DNA of 64,000 nt from Silene noctiflora (taxonomy: Eukaryota; Streptophyta; Magnoliopsida; Caryophyllales; Caryophyllaceae). The DNA is taken from NCBI GenBank assembly GCA_009801015.1, contig VHZZ01000040.1, positions 93,484-157,483 of the forward strand. Direction: 5' to 3'. Below the pieces are notes generated by a model. It did not search any database, was not told the DNA's origin, and worked only from the letters and a program-made list of their open reading frames with translations. The position numbers were made by a program, and so were the translations under genes. Shown piece by piece: positions 36,558 through 47,720 of the stretch. Positions within the stretch are counted from its first letter, which is position 1; every line of letters begins with the position of its first letter.

Positions 36558-37609
36558 GAGATCCAGTAATTCTTACTTTTAAATACGGCCTTGTCTTTAT
36601 GATCGATTTCAGTGACTGCTCAGTCTCCCTATAGTGTAAGTGCCAGTCCTGCTAATTTGCGACGACATCAAGTTCATACATCTGATCTGACTTCACACTA
36701 AACTCCATCAGAATGAGATACTGAATACTGTGTATACCTTATTTCTTACCCTCAGGACTAAGGTGAGCAATACTGAGCATGGTTTGACACAGTTTTGCAG
36801 AGCTCTACGGCTATTTTGCTTCGACTCTTCATTATTTTACTTAAATGCCCGTGGGTCGTGTCGTTTTTTCATCACGGGGCCTTCCGTGAAAGTCTCTTTG
36901 TATTTTTATATAGTTGCAAGACTTTGTACATCTACCTCTACACCGCCACACATGGAGCGATTGAGACACGAAACTAATGTCGTTAATCGCTTGTGTCGGA
37001 CATTGGATTGAACATTTTTTTTGGTTCATTATTTTTTTTTTTTTTGAATTGCACGAATTTTTTTTCGATGTAATGTAATGTAATCATTGTAATATTAAAC
37101 TTATTCATTTGTATACGTTGGATTAAACGATATTTATAAAGTGCATGATACTTATAAAGTGCTTGGATGGACTCGTGGATTATTCGTAAGCAACCCAATC
37201 GACCACAAATAAGGTTACGCTTTAACCACTAATAAAATCATGATTCTACCCAAACATTTTTTTTTACCGTAGTAAAAAGGATAACTCGCAGGTACGAGAA
37301 AACCGACTACCAACTTTAGTGATACAAAGTCAGACTTAAATTTAACATAAACATATTTTAATAAAATTTACAATAATAACATAAACTAAAACAACGAAGG
37401 CATAATAATGATGGACGGAAGATTGACCACGACACGAGCGTTAGTACCAGCTTCATAAGCACGGATGGCCACCAAATACTGCCGATACATACGAGCTTCA
37501 GAGTAACAATAACAAGGTGTACTTACGCAGTTATACTATTGCGAAAAGTATATTCCATGGAAATGAGTCTTATTAGTATAAAATAATAAATAAAAATAAT
37601 TGTCAAAAG
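36558..37609. other. PMT28 3' region and spacer
   Basis: The first few hundred bases should be 3' untranslated sequence of PMT28. The remainder is AT-rich with a T-run near 37030. No coding sequence, RNA gene or element recognised. Confidence 0.5.
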
Positions 37610-37618
37610 TAAAAAAAT

Positions 37619-38059
37619 CGGAAAATGCACGCGGTGTCCTTGAACTTTGAAGATTTACCCGAAATACCCAATTTTTTTATTCGAAAAACTTTAAGAGCCC
37701 ATAACTCGTGTTTACGAGTTCAGAAAGTGATAATTTTTTTTTTTCCAAATCGATTATTTTTTCGAGAACTACGATTTTAAAAAAAAATTATCATATTTGG
37801 ATCCCGTTGCTAGGAGTTTTTGTATGTCAGTTTTTTTGAACGAACAAACTTTGAGTGACCATATCTCTTGGTCACGGATTCTAGACTCGACAATTTTTTT
37901 TTCAAGTTATAGTTCTCGAAAAGATGATCAATGTGAAAAAAAATCGTCACTTTCTGAGCTCGTAAACACGAGTTATGATCTTTTAAAGTGTTTCGGATAA
38001 AAAAAATTGGGTATTTCGGGCAAAACTTCAAAGTTCAAGGACACCAAGTGCATTTTCCG
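37619..38059. mobile_element. Mutator-like foldback MITE, copy B, in the uL4m promoter
   Basis: 441 bp flanked by the 9-bp duplication TAAAAAAAT (37610-37618 and 38060-38068). Ends CGGAAAATGCAC and GTGCATTTTCCG are perfect inverses. The arms continue with GGTGTCCTTGAAC and AAATACCCAATTTTTT paired across the element. Sister of 21070-21511 and better preserved at its ends. It stops 177 bp before the uL4m start codon. Confidence 0.9.
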
Positions 38060-38235
38060 TAAAAAAATCTAACCGTTTACCAGATCTCGCAACAATACTT
38101 CGTTAGCCTACGTATAAAAACAAACCCGACTCAAAATGACCCGAATCAGGCCAATCCATTTGTTACATTCTTGCTCGTATTACAATCCTCTCTTCATCGC
38201 AAAAAATTCGACATCTTCGCTATCTTACGCCGGCT

Positions 38236-41200
38236 ATGGCGACCAAAGCTATCTTACGCCGGTTGATTTCATCTTCATCTTCAACTCTATTTCCCCCTAA
38301 AACCCTAGCTTCTCAGGTTATCATTGTTCTTCCTTTTTTTTTACCTGAATTTTCTTTAATTTGATTTTAATTGTTGGAAATGTATGTTACGGAAATTTAT
38401 TTGCATAGATTTGTATTCATTTTTGTATGATTTTTGTTGATTTTGAATTATACTGTAAGTTTTAGAGTTTATGATTAGTTTTGTTGGTGATTAATCGTAG
38501 CCGAATCATTGATTTAGGAGGTTAATTAGGGTTTAGGGTTTAGGGTTTAGGGTTTAGGATTTAGGTTTAAGGTTTAGGTTTATCTTCGACATTTTGTCGA
38601 ACATTTGGTGTGCATTGCTACGAGGACTCATAGCTCATTCTTGGGTTTAGGGTTCTTAGAGTAATCGAAACTAGTAGCCACATTGTGACTTACAAACTTA
38701 AGAGACGGACTTATCGTAGAATTTGTATTAGAGTTTTAGTGTATCTTAGCTATTCTTGTCGAACGCTTTTATATGCATTAATACTAGGACTTTTATAGCT
38801 TAATGTCAAGCTTAGTTCTCGCAATAATTGAATCCACGTAGTGCAATGTGGATTATTTCAGTATGTTTGTTTGTTAATTAGAGGAAATTATCTCGATAGA
38901 AATGAAATAAAGAGTTGTTTTTCGTTGTATTGTGGGGAAATACGTTTGTGGAAACCATATATATGAATGTGTTTGTGTGTGTGTGTGTGTGTGAACCTCA
39001 GCTACTGGAGTTTGTAGTTGGTTAAAATGCGGGTATGGGTTAGTCATAATAGTTAAAATGAGGAAATACATTTTTATATGTTTGAGTGTGTGTGAATGTC
39101 AGCTACTTGAGTTTATAGTTAATTAAAATGTGGGTATAAGGTAGTTGTAATATTTGCGAGTTGTTTGTACTTAGTAATAATCTTTTCTTCTTATTTCCGT
39201 GTATTCTGGTTTTGTTGGGTATCCCAGGGTACTTTTGGTAGTAGAATGCTTTCGACAACAATTTTGACTCCAGATTCCAGTGGAGGTGCATTCCCGGCTG
39301 AGTTACTAAAGCCTCAGAAAACGGTGTTAACTCCTGATCATACACGAGGTGTGTGGAAATATTGTAGCTTTTTATGTTTATCTTGTTATCTGTTGAAATG
39401 CAAGGAGTGTTCTTGGTTATAAAGCCTTGTACTTTAGGTTTGAGTTTTGTTGTGTTTCTCTTAGTTGCAAGACGTCTCTGAGAGATAATTATTCATATTT
39501 GATTTTGGTTGTGTTCATTTAGTTGTGATACTTCTTTCGGTGATAAGAATCCATAGTTCATTTTGGTGATGTTTCTCTTAGTTGCGAGATGTCTCAAAAA
39601 GATAATAATCAATCACAAACTTGGTATTTTCTTTGGTATTTTTATTCAATGGAGCTAAGTATGAGTTGATTATATTAATGTCCTACTGGTGAAAATGCTC
39701 AAAATTCTATCAGGAAAAAGTGAACGAATAGGCTGGACTTAAAAACCACCATCAATAAAATAATAACTAATCATGTGAACAACTTCAATATATGTTAGAT
39801 TTTTGGTTTAATAATTGTTAGGTTAAGCTAAAAAAATTTACTCGTAATGATAGGCAGGAGACATACTTGAGACTCTGTGGATGTTGTGTGAGGTGGTTTG
39901 TTTTCTTCATATATGACTCTGCAATCTGTACAGAACAATCTGGAAATGCACCACACTTTTACAGATATAGTAACTCACCATACTCTCTCTATTGTGTCTA
40001 ATTCAAAAATTGTAACGTGTCAAAGGTTTTTCAAGTTTGATATGCTTTCAATGTACTATTCTTTTGTTCATCTCAATGTATTCTTTTAGACGCAGAATGG
40101 TTAACTTATTTTCTTTTACAGGGGTGTACCAGGATCTAGTGATCTCTATGACGAATTTTAATTTTGAGGATAAGGGACTTTTGACTTTAGCTGGTGATGT
40201 TTTTGACGTGCCACTTCGGAAAGATATCATTCATCAGGTTGTGAGATGGCAGCTTGCAAAGCGTCAACAGGTGATTGATTAATGCCCAGGATATTGTTAT
40301 GCTTACCTGATAACAGTGTTAAAAAAGTTGTCTCGTTATTTATTTTATCTCAGGGAACCCATTCCACAAAAACAATCAGTGAGGTCAGTGGAACAGGGAA
40401 AAAGCCATATAAACAGAAGGGTACTGGAAAAGCAAGGCATGGAACATTAAGGGGACCGCAGGTATTGAAGTATCCATCTCAAAAGATGGATGTGGTTTTG
40501 GATTTGTTGGTTTACTTGGACACTTGAGATACTCTTTTTATAGTCTGCATCATGACACTTTAGTTATTTCTGATTGTCCATGACAGTTTAGAGGAGGTTG
40601 TGCCATGCATGGCCCCAAACCACGGAGTCATGCAATCAAATTAAACAAAAAGGTTCGTCGTCTTGGGTTGAAAGTTGCACTTTCTGCACGTGTTGCAGAA
40701 GGGAAGGTAATACTTCTTTCTTTATCTCTTTAATAAATGATTTACTTCAGAAATAAATGGATTTGCAAACTCAATTACTTGGATCNNNNNNNNNNNNNNN
40801 NNNNNNNNNNNNNNNNNNNNNNNNNNNNNNNNNNNNNNNNNNNNNNNNNNNNNNNNNNNNNNNNNNNNGTAATAAGCATGTCTTTTTAACTCTTTTCTCA
40901 TTCACATCCATCCATATCCTACTTCTTGACATATTTGGAGAAGGTTGGACTTTGGACGTGGAATACCAAAGTTCATCTTTTAGCGGTTGCTTGGGATGGG
41001 AGTAATAGAGCTAAAAATGAGAAGACAGAGGAGGTCGGTGATTAGTGGTGGTAGTGGGGGGGTGAAAAGAGGAGGTGAGGGAGGAACTATTACCCCATAT
41101 GGGGGTTAATCATTAATGCATCACTTAGGGCCTTAGGAGGCGGTGGGTAACTATTCCTCCCCTAAAGAGGCAAGGATTTCCCTACTTTCCTCATTCAACC

Positions 41201-42782
41201 TTTTCCCACCACTACACTCCATTTTCTAGTTCATTTGAACCCTAATACTCCTCTAATATAAGTAATGACTACCCCCATCCCAGACGACTCCTTAGTAGTA
41301 AATGCATAGATCTGCTGCATTATCTGTATTATCTAATTATCTTAGCCTTTGAAGTTTGAACAAATTATTAGATTGTTCGTGTAATATTGGACATACTAAC
41401 TTTGTGCAAATAAATTGAATGTCTACATCTATGCATATATCCTCATAGACTCGGAATGGTCCATGGTTGGGGACAGATTGTATCGTACCTAGCTTGACAG
41501 TGATTTTTATGTACATTAGACTGTTTGGATTCCTCTGAACCTGAGGTGGTAAGAGTAGATTCACTGCTCATCAGGTTCGAGTGGCGTTCCTTGGCTGGCA
41601 AAAAAAAAAAAAAACAATTATACGACCAGGTTTTTTCCAGTATTTGAAGTATGTTTTTTTCCTTGAAAGCAAGTTTATTTGATAAAAACTAATGATAATG
41701 GCTTCTAGCTTGATTCATTAATTGTTGTTACGTTACAAATGGGTTCAACACCTAACACGGATTTAAGGGTTCCCTTTACAATTCACCCATAACTTAGCTG
41801 AATAGGAGGCTAACTGGCAAATAAACCAACACAGACCCCATAGGTGATTTACAGGATGCTTAAGCCCCCAAATACACCAAAATACTGTGGGTGTGTAATA
41901 ATTCCAAAGTATTTTTCTGTTTTACAGTCTTTTTTTCTCTGCATTTTGACTTTCATCTTTTGCAAGATGTAAATACACATTTTGTATCACGGAAAACTTA
42001 TATTAATCACTTTGGTCATGTCCAGTTGCTGGTTTTTGATACTCTGGAACTCCCTAACCACAAGACCAAGAACATTGTCAGCTGGTTTGGGAAGATGGAG
42101 AATACAAAGAAGATTCTACTGGTTGATGGTGGCCCGATAAGTGACAAGCTTAAGTTGGCAACACAAAACTTGCACTATGTTAACGTGTTGCCTTCAATCG
42201 TAAGTTGCATGACCTTTTCTTTAGCCATGATTTTCTTCACAAGTATCCTCCACAGCCATTTAGTTATAACATCTCCCTGTACCCGAATCAAACAAACCTC
42301 CAGCCCTTTCATCATTGGTTTTTTCCCTGCAAGTTTCATTATCTTTCTCTCCCTTTTTTTGTGTCCATTGATGATCGTTTTTGGTTCGTTTTGCACAAAT
42401 CATGGAACATTGTAAGATGTGGATGGAAATACAAGTTGATGAAAAATACGGGGTGGCAAACTATAATGACCACGAATACTCGAATAACACCTAAAAAGGG
42501 AGAGATTCCGAGTGAGAAGTTTGTTCATGGACACCCTAATTTAAAACAAATAATTTATTTATAGACAGAGATTATAGTTGGGTGTCAGGGAGAACTCTTA
42601 GCACTGAAATGTTTTCCTGCATGATACTCTGCGTATTCCCGTGCCTGAAGTTTTTTATAAATTGCCCTTTCTTTTCTCAGGGATTAAATGTCTACAGCAT
42701 TTTATGGCACGATACTATGGTGATGTCTCGTGATGCTGTGAACCAAATAGTTGAGCGGATGCACACACCGATTAACCGGTAA
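38236..42782 (+). CDS. RPL4: Mitochondrial large-subunit ribosomal protein uL4m (L4)
   Basis: Seven exons: 38236-38316, 39228-39348, 40122-40270, 40354-40461, 40587-40706, 42026-42199, 42681-42782. They join to 284 residues. The start [19 protein letters not shown] is a typical mitochondrial presequence. The uL4 core is clear: [20 protein letters not shown], then the conserved rRNA-binding loop [19 protein letters not shown] and [15 protein letters not shown], then [21 protein letters not shown] and [19 protein letters not shown]. It should help build the 50S-like subunit of the mitochondrial ribosome. The gene is nuclear. A run of undetermined bases (40786-40868) lies inside intron 5 and does not touch exons. 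Intron 1 holds telomere-like repeats. The gene ends MHTPINR. Confidence 0.95.
38526..38580 (+). repeat. Telomere-like (TTTAGGG) repeats in uL4m intron 1
   Basis: About four perfect GTTTAGG-type units followed by decayed ones (GGATTTAGG, TTTAAGG). Short interstitial telomeric repeats and telo-boxes are common near the 5' ends of plant ribosomal-protein genes, where they can bind regulators. Confidence 0.8.
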
Positions 42783-43259
42783 TGTTGTAACTGAACTTAA
42801 ATCAAGTTCACTTTCAGGAAGCACCAATTTCTTTTTCTCGTGTTTTAGAGACATTATAGCACTTGATACTTTCGCCGCTGGAAGTTAAAGGTTTTGATCT
42901 AATGTTTCTAGCATAGGATGATATGTATTCACAGCTTTTGTAATGCCGCCTCACCTTCTTGATCGACAACTCGTGTAATACACAGATAGTAAGTGCACTA
43001 CCTCGACGATGGCTTGTTTGAAGGTTTGGTATCAATAATGCAAGTGAAAGGACCGTTGTTTGCGAACAACATTTTTACGAGTTTTTATCAAATCTTATGC
43101 CTCGAGATTTATACCTAAGCAATTACGACTTAGATGTGGGGATTTGCTTCGACTCTTGTTACGTCTTCTTGTTACGTTCACCTAGTTTTCATCACGTCTA
43201 ATATTGGATTTCCCTGTGAATTAGATTAAAAGCTAATTACCTTGGAATAACAACGAACA
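42783..43259. other. 3' region of uL4m
   Basis: Directly follows the uL4m stop codon; the early part should be 3' untranslated sequence. No further gene or element recognised. Confidence 0.5.
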
Positions 43260-43745
43260 TGAGTCGCCAGTCTAGAAGTGGCAATTGGGTCAATTGGGTC
43301 GGGTTTAGGTCGGCTCAAGCCGGGTTAGGTCATATCGGGTTCTGTCCATGTCGAGTTAGCATACCCTTTTGGGTCAAGTCGGGTTCGGGATGTTTTCGGG
43401 TCGGGTTTGGGTCGGGCCACTATCGGGTCTGGCGATTTTATTGCATTACTTCAATTTATGTCCATTAAAATTATTTTTTCGGCCATTATTAGATTTAGAT
43501 ATTCCATAATTTAGTCAAACGTATCAATCAAAACACTAAATCACTCTCATTTTGATCAATATTAAGTTTAATAACTGTCGGATCATCAATTTAATCGGGT
43601 CGGGTCAAAATCGGGTTGGGCCTGGGCCGGGTTCGGGGCACTGATTATCGGATCGTGTCAGTTTCGGATCACAAAGTTCTTGGGTTCCATCGGGTCGGGT
43701 TTGCTCGGGTTCGAGTCGGGTCAAGCTTGTCAGCTCTAGTCGCCA
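43260..43745. repeat. GGGTCGGGT-rich element bounded by GGCAA/TCAGCTCTAG ends
   Basis: Left edge TCTAGAAGTGGCAATTGGG, right edge CTTGTCAGCTCTAG, an imperfect inverse. Between them are many GGGTCGGGTT units plus an AT-rich centre. Open frames here (Gly, Arg, Ser, Val only) are repeat artefacts. Same family as 44080-44505 and 51968-52427. Confidence 0.65.
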
Positions 43746-44079
43746 CCTTGAGTAATTACGAAAAATTACAATCACCTCCAGGTCCTCCAAGCAATGCCAT
43801 TAGAGTTTAGATTGTGCTGATGGGGAATATTTGAATCTTGTTATAGGCTCTAAATATCTAATCATTCGGTATTCGGGTCATAAAACGAATAATTTTACAT
43901 TATCATCGACGTGAGGCAGACAAACACTCATTTTCAGGGAATAAGATGTATCATATGATGCTTCTTGGCTCCTTGCATACTTCTTTTATAAGACATTTGA
44001 CTATAAATTTAAAGCATATATAAAAACTTAATAAATCCAAAATGATGTATTTATATTCAACGAGTTAAATCGGTAATAA

Positions 44080-44505
44080 CTGGAGCTGGCAAGTCTGACC
44101 TGACAACGAACCCGAGCAAATCTGACCCGATCGAATCCGAGAATGTCGCAAAACGAACACGACTAGACCCGATGCCAACTCGTAACCTGACACGCACTGA
44201 TGATCAGCATCCCGAACCCAAATCCGACCCGACCCTATATAAACCCCTGACACGATTATTAAGCTTAAGACAAGTTAAAATGGAAGCGATTTAGTATTTA
44301 GTTTGAAATAACTAAAGCAAATAATGGTCGAAAAGTAAATGTAATGGTCAAAAACTAAACCCGATAACGACTCGACCCAAAACCGACCCGGCACATCATT
44401 TGAACCGATAATAACCCAACCCAAACCACACTCGACCCGAAAGGAAAGGCTGACCCAATATGACTCGATCCGACTCAAACCCGACCCAGTTGACCCGATT
44501 GCCAC
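44080..44505. repeat. GACCCGA-rich element bounded by GAGCTGGCAAG/GATTGCCAC
   Basis: Left edge GGAGCTGGCAAGTCTG, right edge GACCCGATTGCCACC. The interior is GACCCGACC-type repeats around an AT-rich core. Confidence 0.6.
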
Positions 44506-44654
44506 CGCGCAAATTAAAAGGAAAAGAAAAAAAATATCAAGGAACTAGTTGCTAAGACCTCGACACAATTAAAGATTTACAAGCAGCCAACAGGATGTGG
44601 TTCCAAAAAAAAATGCAACAGTTCAGGTAGTGGTGTGATAAATACAATCAGCAA

Positions 44655-44845
44655 GTCTCATTGAAGACGGACATATCCGTCACAAACTGAAGATGGGTCA
44701 ACTAATACCTAAGTGGGTAGATAAAACAGAAGCAAAATGCCTTGGGAGTAGCATTTTGCTTTTGTCTTATCTACACACCTCATTTCCTTGACCCGCCTTC
44801 AGCTTGTGACGGATATGCCTGTCTTCCATGAGAATTTGTGTAAAT
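44655..44845. mobile_element. GACGG-type foldback MITE upstream of the methyltransferase gene
   Basis: Arms: TCATTGAAGACGGACATATC with CGTCACAAACTGAAG on the left; CTTCAGCTTGTGACGG and CTTCCATGAGAATTTG on the right. Centre GCAAAATGCC ... GCATTTTGC is palindromic. Confidence 0.75.
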
Positions 44846-45081
44846 ACAAATAACCAAGCCAACAGAGGATATTAAATCAAATCCCCCCCTTAGAATTAAA
44901 TAACTCACATTTTAAGTATTCCAAGTTTTGAGGTGAAGAAGAAGCTAAAGCATTAGTGGTAGTCGTGGAATGCTCTTTACCAAAGCCTTTTGTCCATCAA
45001 CCAACATCATATCAATTGTCATGCTTTTACTTCTGTCTCTGTGTGTGTGGTTCTCTTTTCATCTTATCTGCTGCACCTACA

Positions 45082-46973
45082 ATGGGCAAACTACAAGTAC
45101 ACATTCCAAATAATAAACCAAATTACGCCTACATTCCGAAAAAAACATATAAATTCTGCACTTTCCCTGAAAAGCTTTGTGTCTGGTCTACAACAATGAC
45201 AAACCAAAGTGATGGAAGTATAGAAGACCCACCTTTCTGGTCGGAGCTGAGGCTTCCGAGTTTGCTTGGTAAGGATAGTTTTCAGAAGCTTCATTCTGCT
45301 ATTGAGACGGAATGGGATCCGGTTCAAAGGTCTGCGTGTCAAACAGCGGCTGGGAGGGCGTTGTGGAAGCATGTGACGAATGATATGTTGGCTGAGTTGC
45401 TTGCAGGGGAAAGACAGTTAACGAGTTTTCATGAGAAAATAAGGAAAGATCGTGTTAATCGAGCACGTGAAGTTTCTGGTGTGATCCTTGCAGTTAGGAC
45501 CCTTTGGTTTGATTCCAAACTTGAAGCTGCAGTTAGTTTTTTCAATGATGAGGTCTTCCAAACTGTTCTCCTTGGTGCAGGTGAGTCGGTCACATGTATT
45601 CTTTTGTTTTAAATCCTACAACGATAACAAACATTAGAGCGATTAGGCAGTGCTTTACATAATTCAGGATCCTAGATACACACTAGTTAAAAAAAAACAC
45701 ACCTCAATTTCCTTTTGTACAACAGATGAATGGAGATGTCGAACTTACTCATCAAAGCCATACTCTATTCGAGTGTGTAAATAGCATTTTAGGGAAGAAG
45801 GGATTTTCCTCCAAATCTTTCATATGATCGAGGGAATTCCATTCGTCTTATTTTCTCCACCCTTCATTTCCCTCTAAGGATATTTGCCTATTTGGTAACC
45901 AAACAGGGGAAATTGTATCCCACCCTTCATTTCCTTCATTCCACCTTTGCTTGTTGACAAGATTTCATTAAGAGAAGCTAATCCAAATAAAGACAATATT
46001 ATCCCACTCAGTTATCGCTCGTTTCCAATGGAGCTGTAAACTCTCTATTCTTTAGCGATGGCACATAGCAAAATGACCCACTAAAAAGCATAAACACCTT
46101 AATTTTAAAGCCAGACCAATGATGCAATTCTTGACAAAGTTATCATGGCCATCATGGGTCATCAGAAACATGATTCTTTGTGTCCTCTAACACAAGGGTA
46201 AGCTACATATTTTTTGACCCATTACCCTGCCATAGGTAGGAGGGAGTCTAAGATGCACTAATGTCATTGTAGTCGTACATAACATTATTAACTTTCCGAC
46301 ACAATAATTCATTAAAAGCAAAATGATAACAGGAATGGATACCAGAGCATATCGGCTGAACTGCTTGACAAATAGCCACGTCTTCGAAGTTGATTTCCCA
46401 CAAGTCCTGCAAATGAAAGCATCTCTTCTACACGAAGTAGTGGAGTCCAGAGATGAAGAGCATAAGGTAGCAATCAAAGCAAAAACGCTCACGAGTGTAG
46501 AAGCTGATATAACAGGTGACGACTGGCTAGAGAAGCTTCAGGAATCAGGATTCATACTTGGGAGGAATACAGTGTGGATTTTAGAAGGTTTCCTCTATTA
46601 TTTATCAGATTGCAACGCCATTGACGTGCTAAAGACCATAGCCTCCCACTGTACGCTAACACCAACAGTATTACTAGCAGATTTTATGAACAAACCATCA
46701 ACCACACTTTCAAAGTCAACTTTTCAATTCTATAGCGACTGGCCCGATCAACTCCTACCATCCCTTGGGTTTTCGGATGTCAAACTATCACAAATCGGTG
46801 ATCCAGACGCTCACTTTGGGTTGTTACATGATCCATCAAATATGTTCAATAAACTTCGCAGCATTCCGAGGTCAGTGGAGGTAGACCCTGATAATGGAAC
46901 ACCATGCTGCCGTCTATATCTTGTACAGGCTTTGGGATCTCCAAGTAGAACTATTCAAAGATATGTTGAATGA
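45082..46973 (+). CDS. SAM-dependent methyltransferase, leucine carboxyl methyltransferase (LCM) family
   Basis: Two exons, 45082-45580 and 46333-46973, give 379 residues. The intron splits the SAM-binding motif VLLGAGMDTRAYRL, so the join is certain. Other family marks are HVFEVDFPQVLQMK (acidic residue for SAM), TSVEADITGDDW and WILEGFLYYLS. LCM-fold enzymes transfer methyl groups to carboxylates; plant members of this branch, such as Arabidopsis At5g42760, have no firmly known substrate. Two starts are possible: ATG 45082 (MGKLQVHIP, used here) or ATG 45196 (MTNQSDG, 341 residues), where similarity to the family probably begins. The extra 38 residues (TYKFCTFPEKLCVW) could be a weak organelle-targeting signal. 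Confidence 0.9.
46112..46250 (+). mobile_element. SINE-like fragment in the methyltransferase intron
   Basis: Has CATCATGGGTCATCAGAAAC and CTCTAACACAAGGGTAAGC, matching the 18298-18460 family, but no GTTG tail is visible. Confidence 0.45.
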
Positions 46974-47616
46974 TTTGTTCATTGTAGTTATAGCTTTACA
47001 AAACAATTCTGATATCTGTAACTACTATTACTGCCAAAGACACCATGGTATCAAGTTATAAGCACATGTTTTATTCAACAAATATACGAACAGCAAGATG
47101 AGTTCATCTACAGTGGTGGAGTTATGCTTAAGGGAATAAGATTAAAGGGTCAAATTTTCGGAGCTGCCCCCAATATTTCCTACTACCCCCTCCCATTTTT
47201 AAAAGTTCAGAATTCATCAACCACCACATTGGTGTGGCCTATTCAGGAAGGAACTCGCATTAGAAAAATCTTAGGGTCGGTTTCATACGCTCAGATATTA
47301 CTTGAGTTTATCCAGAAACTATTATGGAAGATGCCACTTGAAAAGATTGCTAGGGTTTTGCAAACATCACTCTTAACAACAAATTTGATAAAGGGATATT
47401 TTTGCCTAGGTAGCCCACACCCAACAACGTCACGAGTCAAAAAAATTATCATCAGCATTACGAAAGAAATGTACATTAGCTGAATCAAATGTAAAGTAAC
47501 AACATGTAGAAAAAATGGAGGGTGCCAATCCCAACTTACTTCCAACACTTTTAGGCAGTAGTACAAATGCGTAAAATCAAGATTCTCGGTGACAAAACCA
47601 GCTGGTGTCTATTTGG
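46974..47616. other. Convergent 3' space of two genes
   Basis: 3' sequence of the plus-strand methyltransferase and spacer before the duplicated last exon of the minus-strand gene. A 119-codon frame at 47124-47483 has no recognisable domain and was not called. Confidence 0.45.
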
Positions 47617-47691
47617 GCAAACATCAAGCTTCAGTGCATCCCTTGATTCCTTGTTCAATTTTGAGGAGGGTTGACAATGTATCAGTCAGAG
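47617..47691 (-). pseudogene. Duplicated copy of the last exon of the thylakoid-protein gene
   Basis: 75 bp, 97 bp beyond the real exon 6 on the minus strand. It still encodes SLTDTLSTLLKIEQGIKGCT then EA and a stop, against ALTDTLSTLDKFEQGIMGCI EA in the functional exon. The splice acceptor is lost (TTTGTTTCTCTG), so it is probably not used. Confidence 0.75.
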
Positions 47692-47720
47692 AAACAAACC
47701 CATGTTAATCTGAGCAAACG

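Noticed and set aside
38971-38993. GT dinucleotide run as a regulatory feature
   Set aside because: Simple microsatellite in an intron; nothing supports a function.
42205-42564. 119-codon frame in uL4m intron 6
   Set aside because: Spans an intron between two certain exons, with no domain.
43259-44505. Frames rich in Gly, Arg, Ser, Val
   Set aside because: Translations of GGGTCGGGT repeats.
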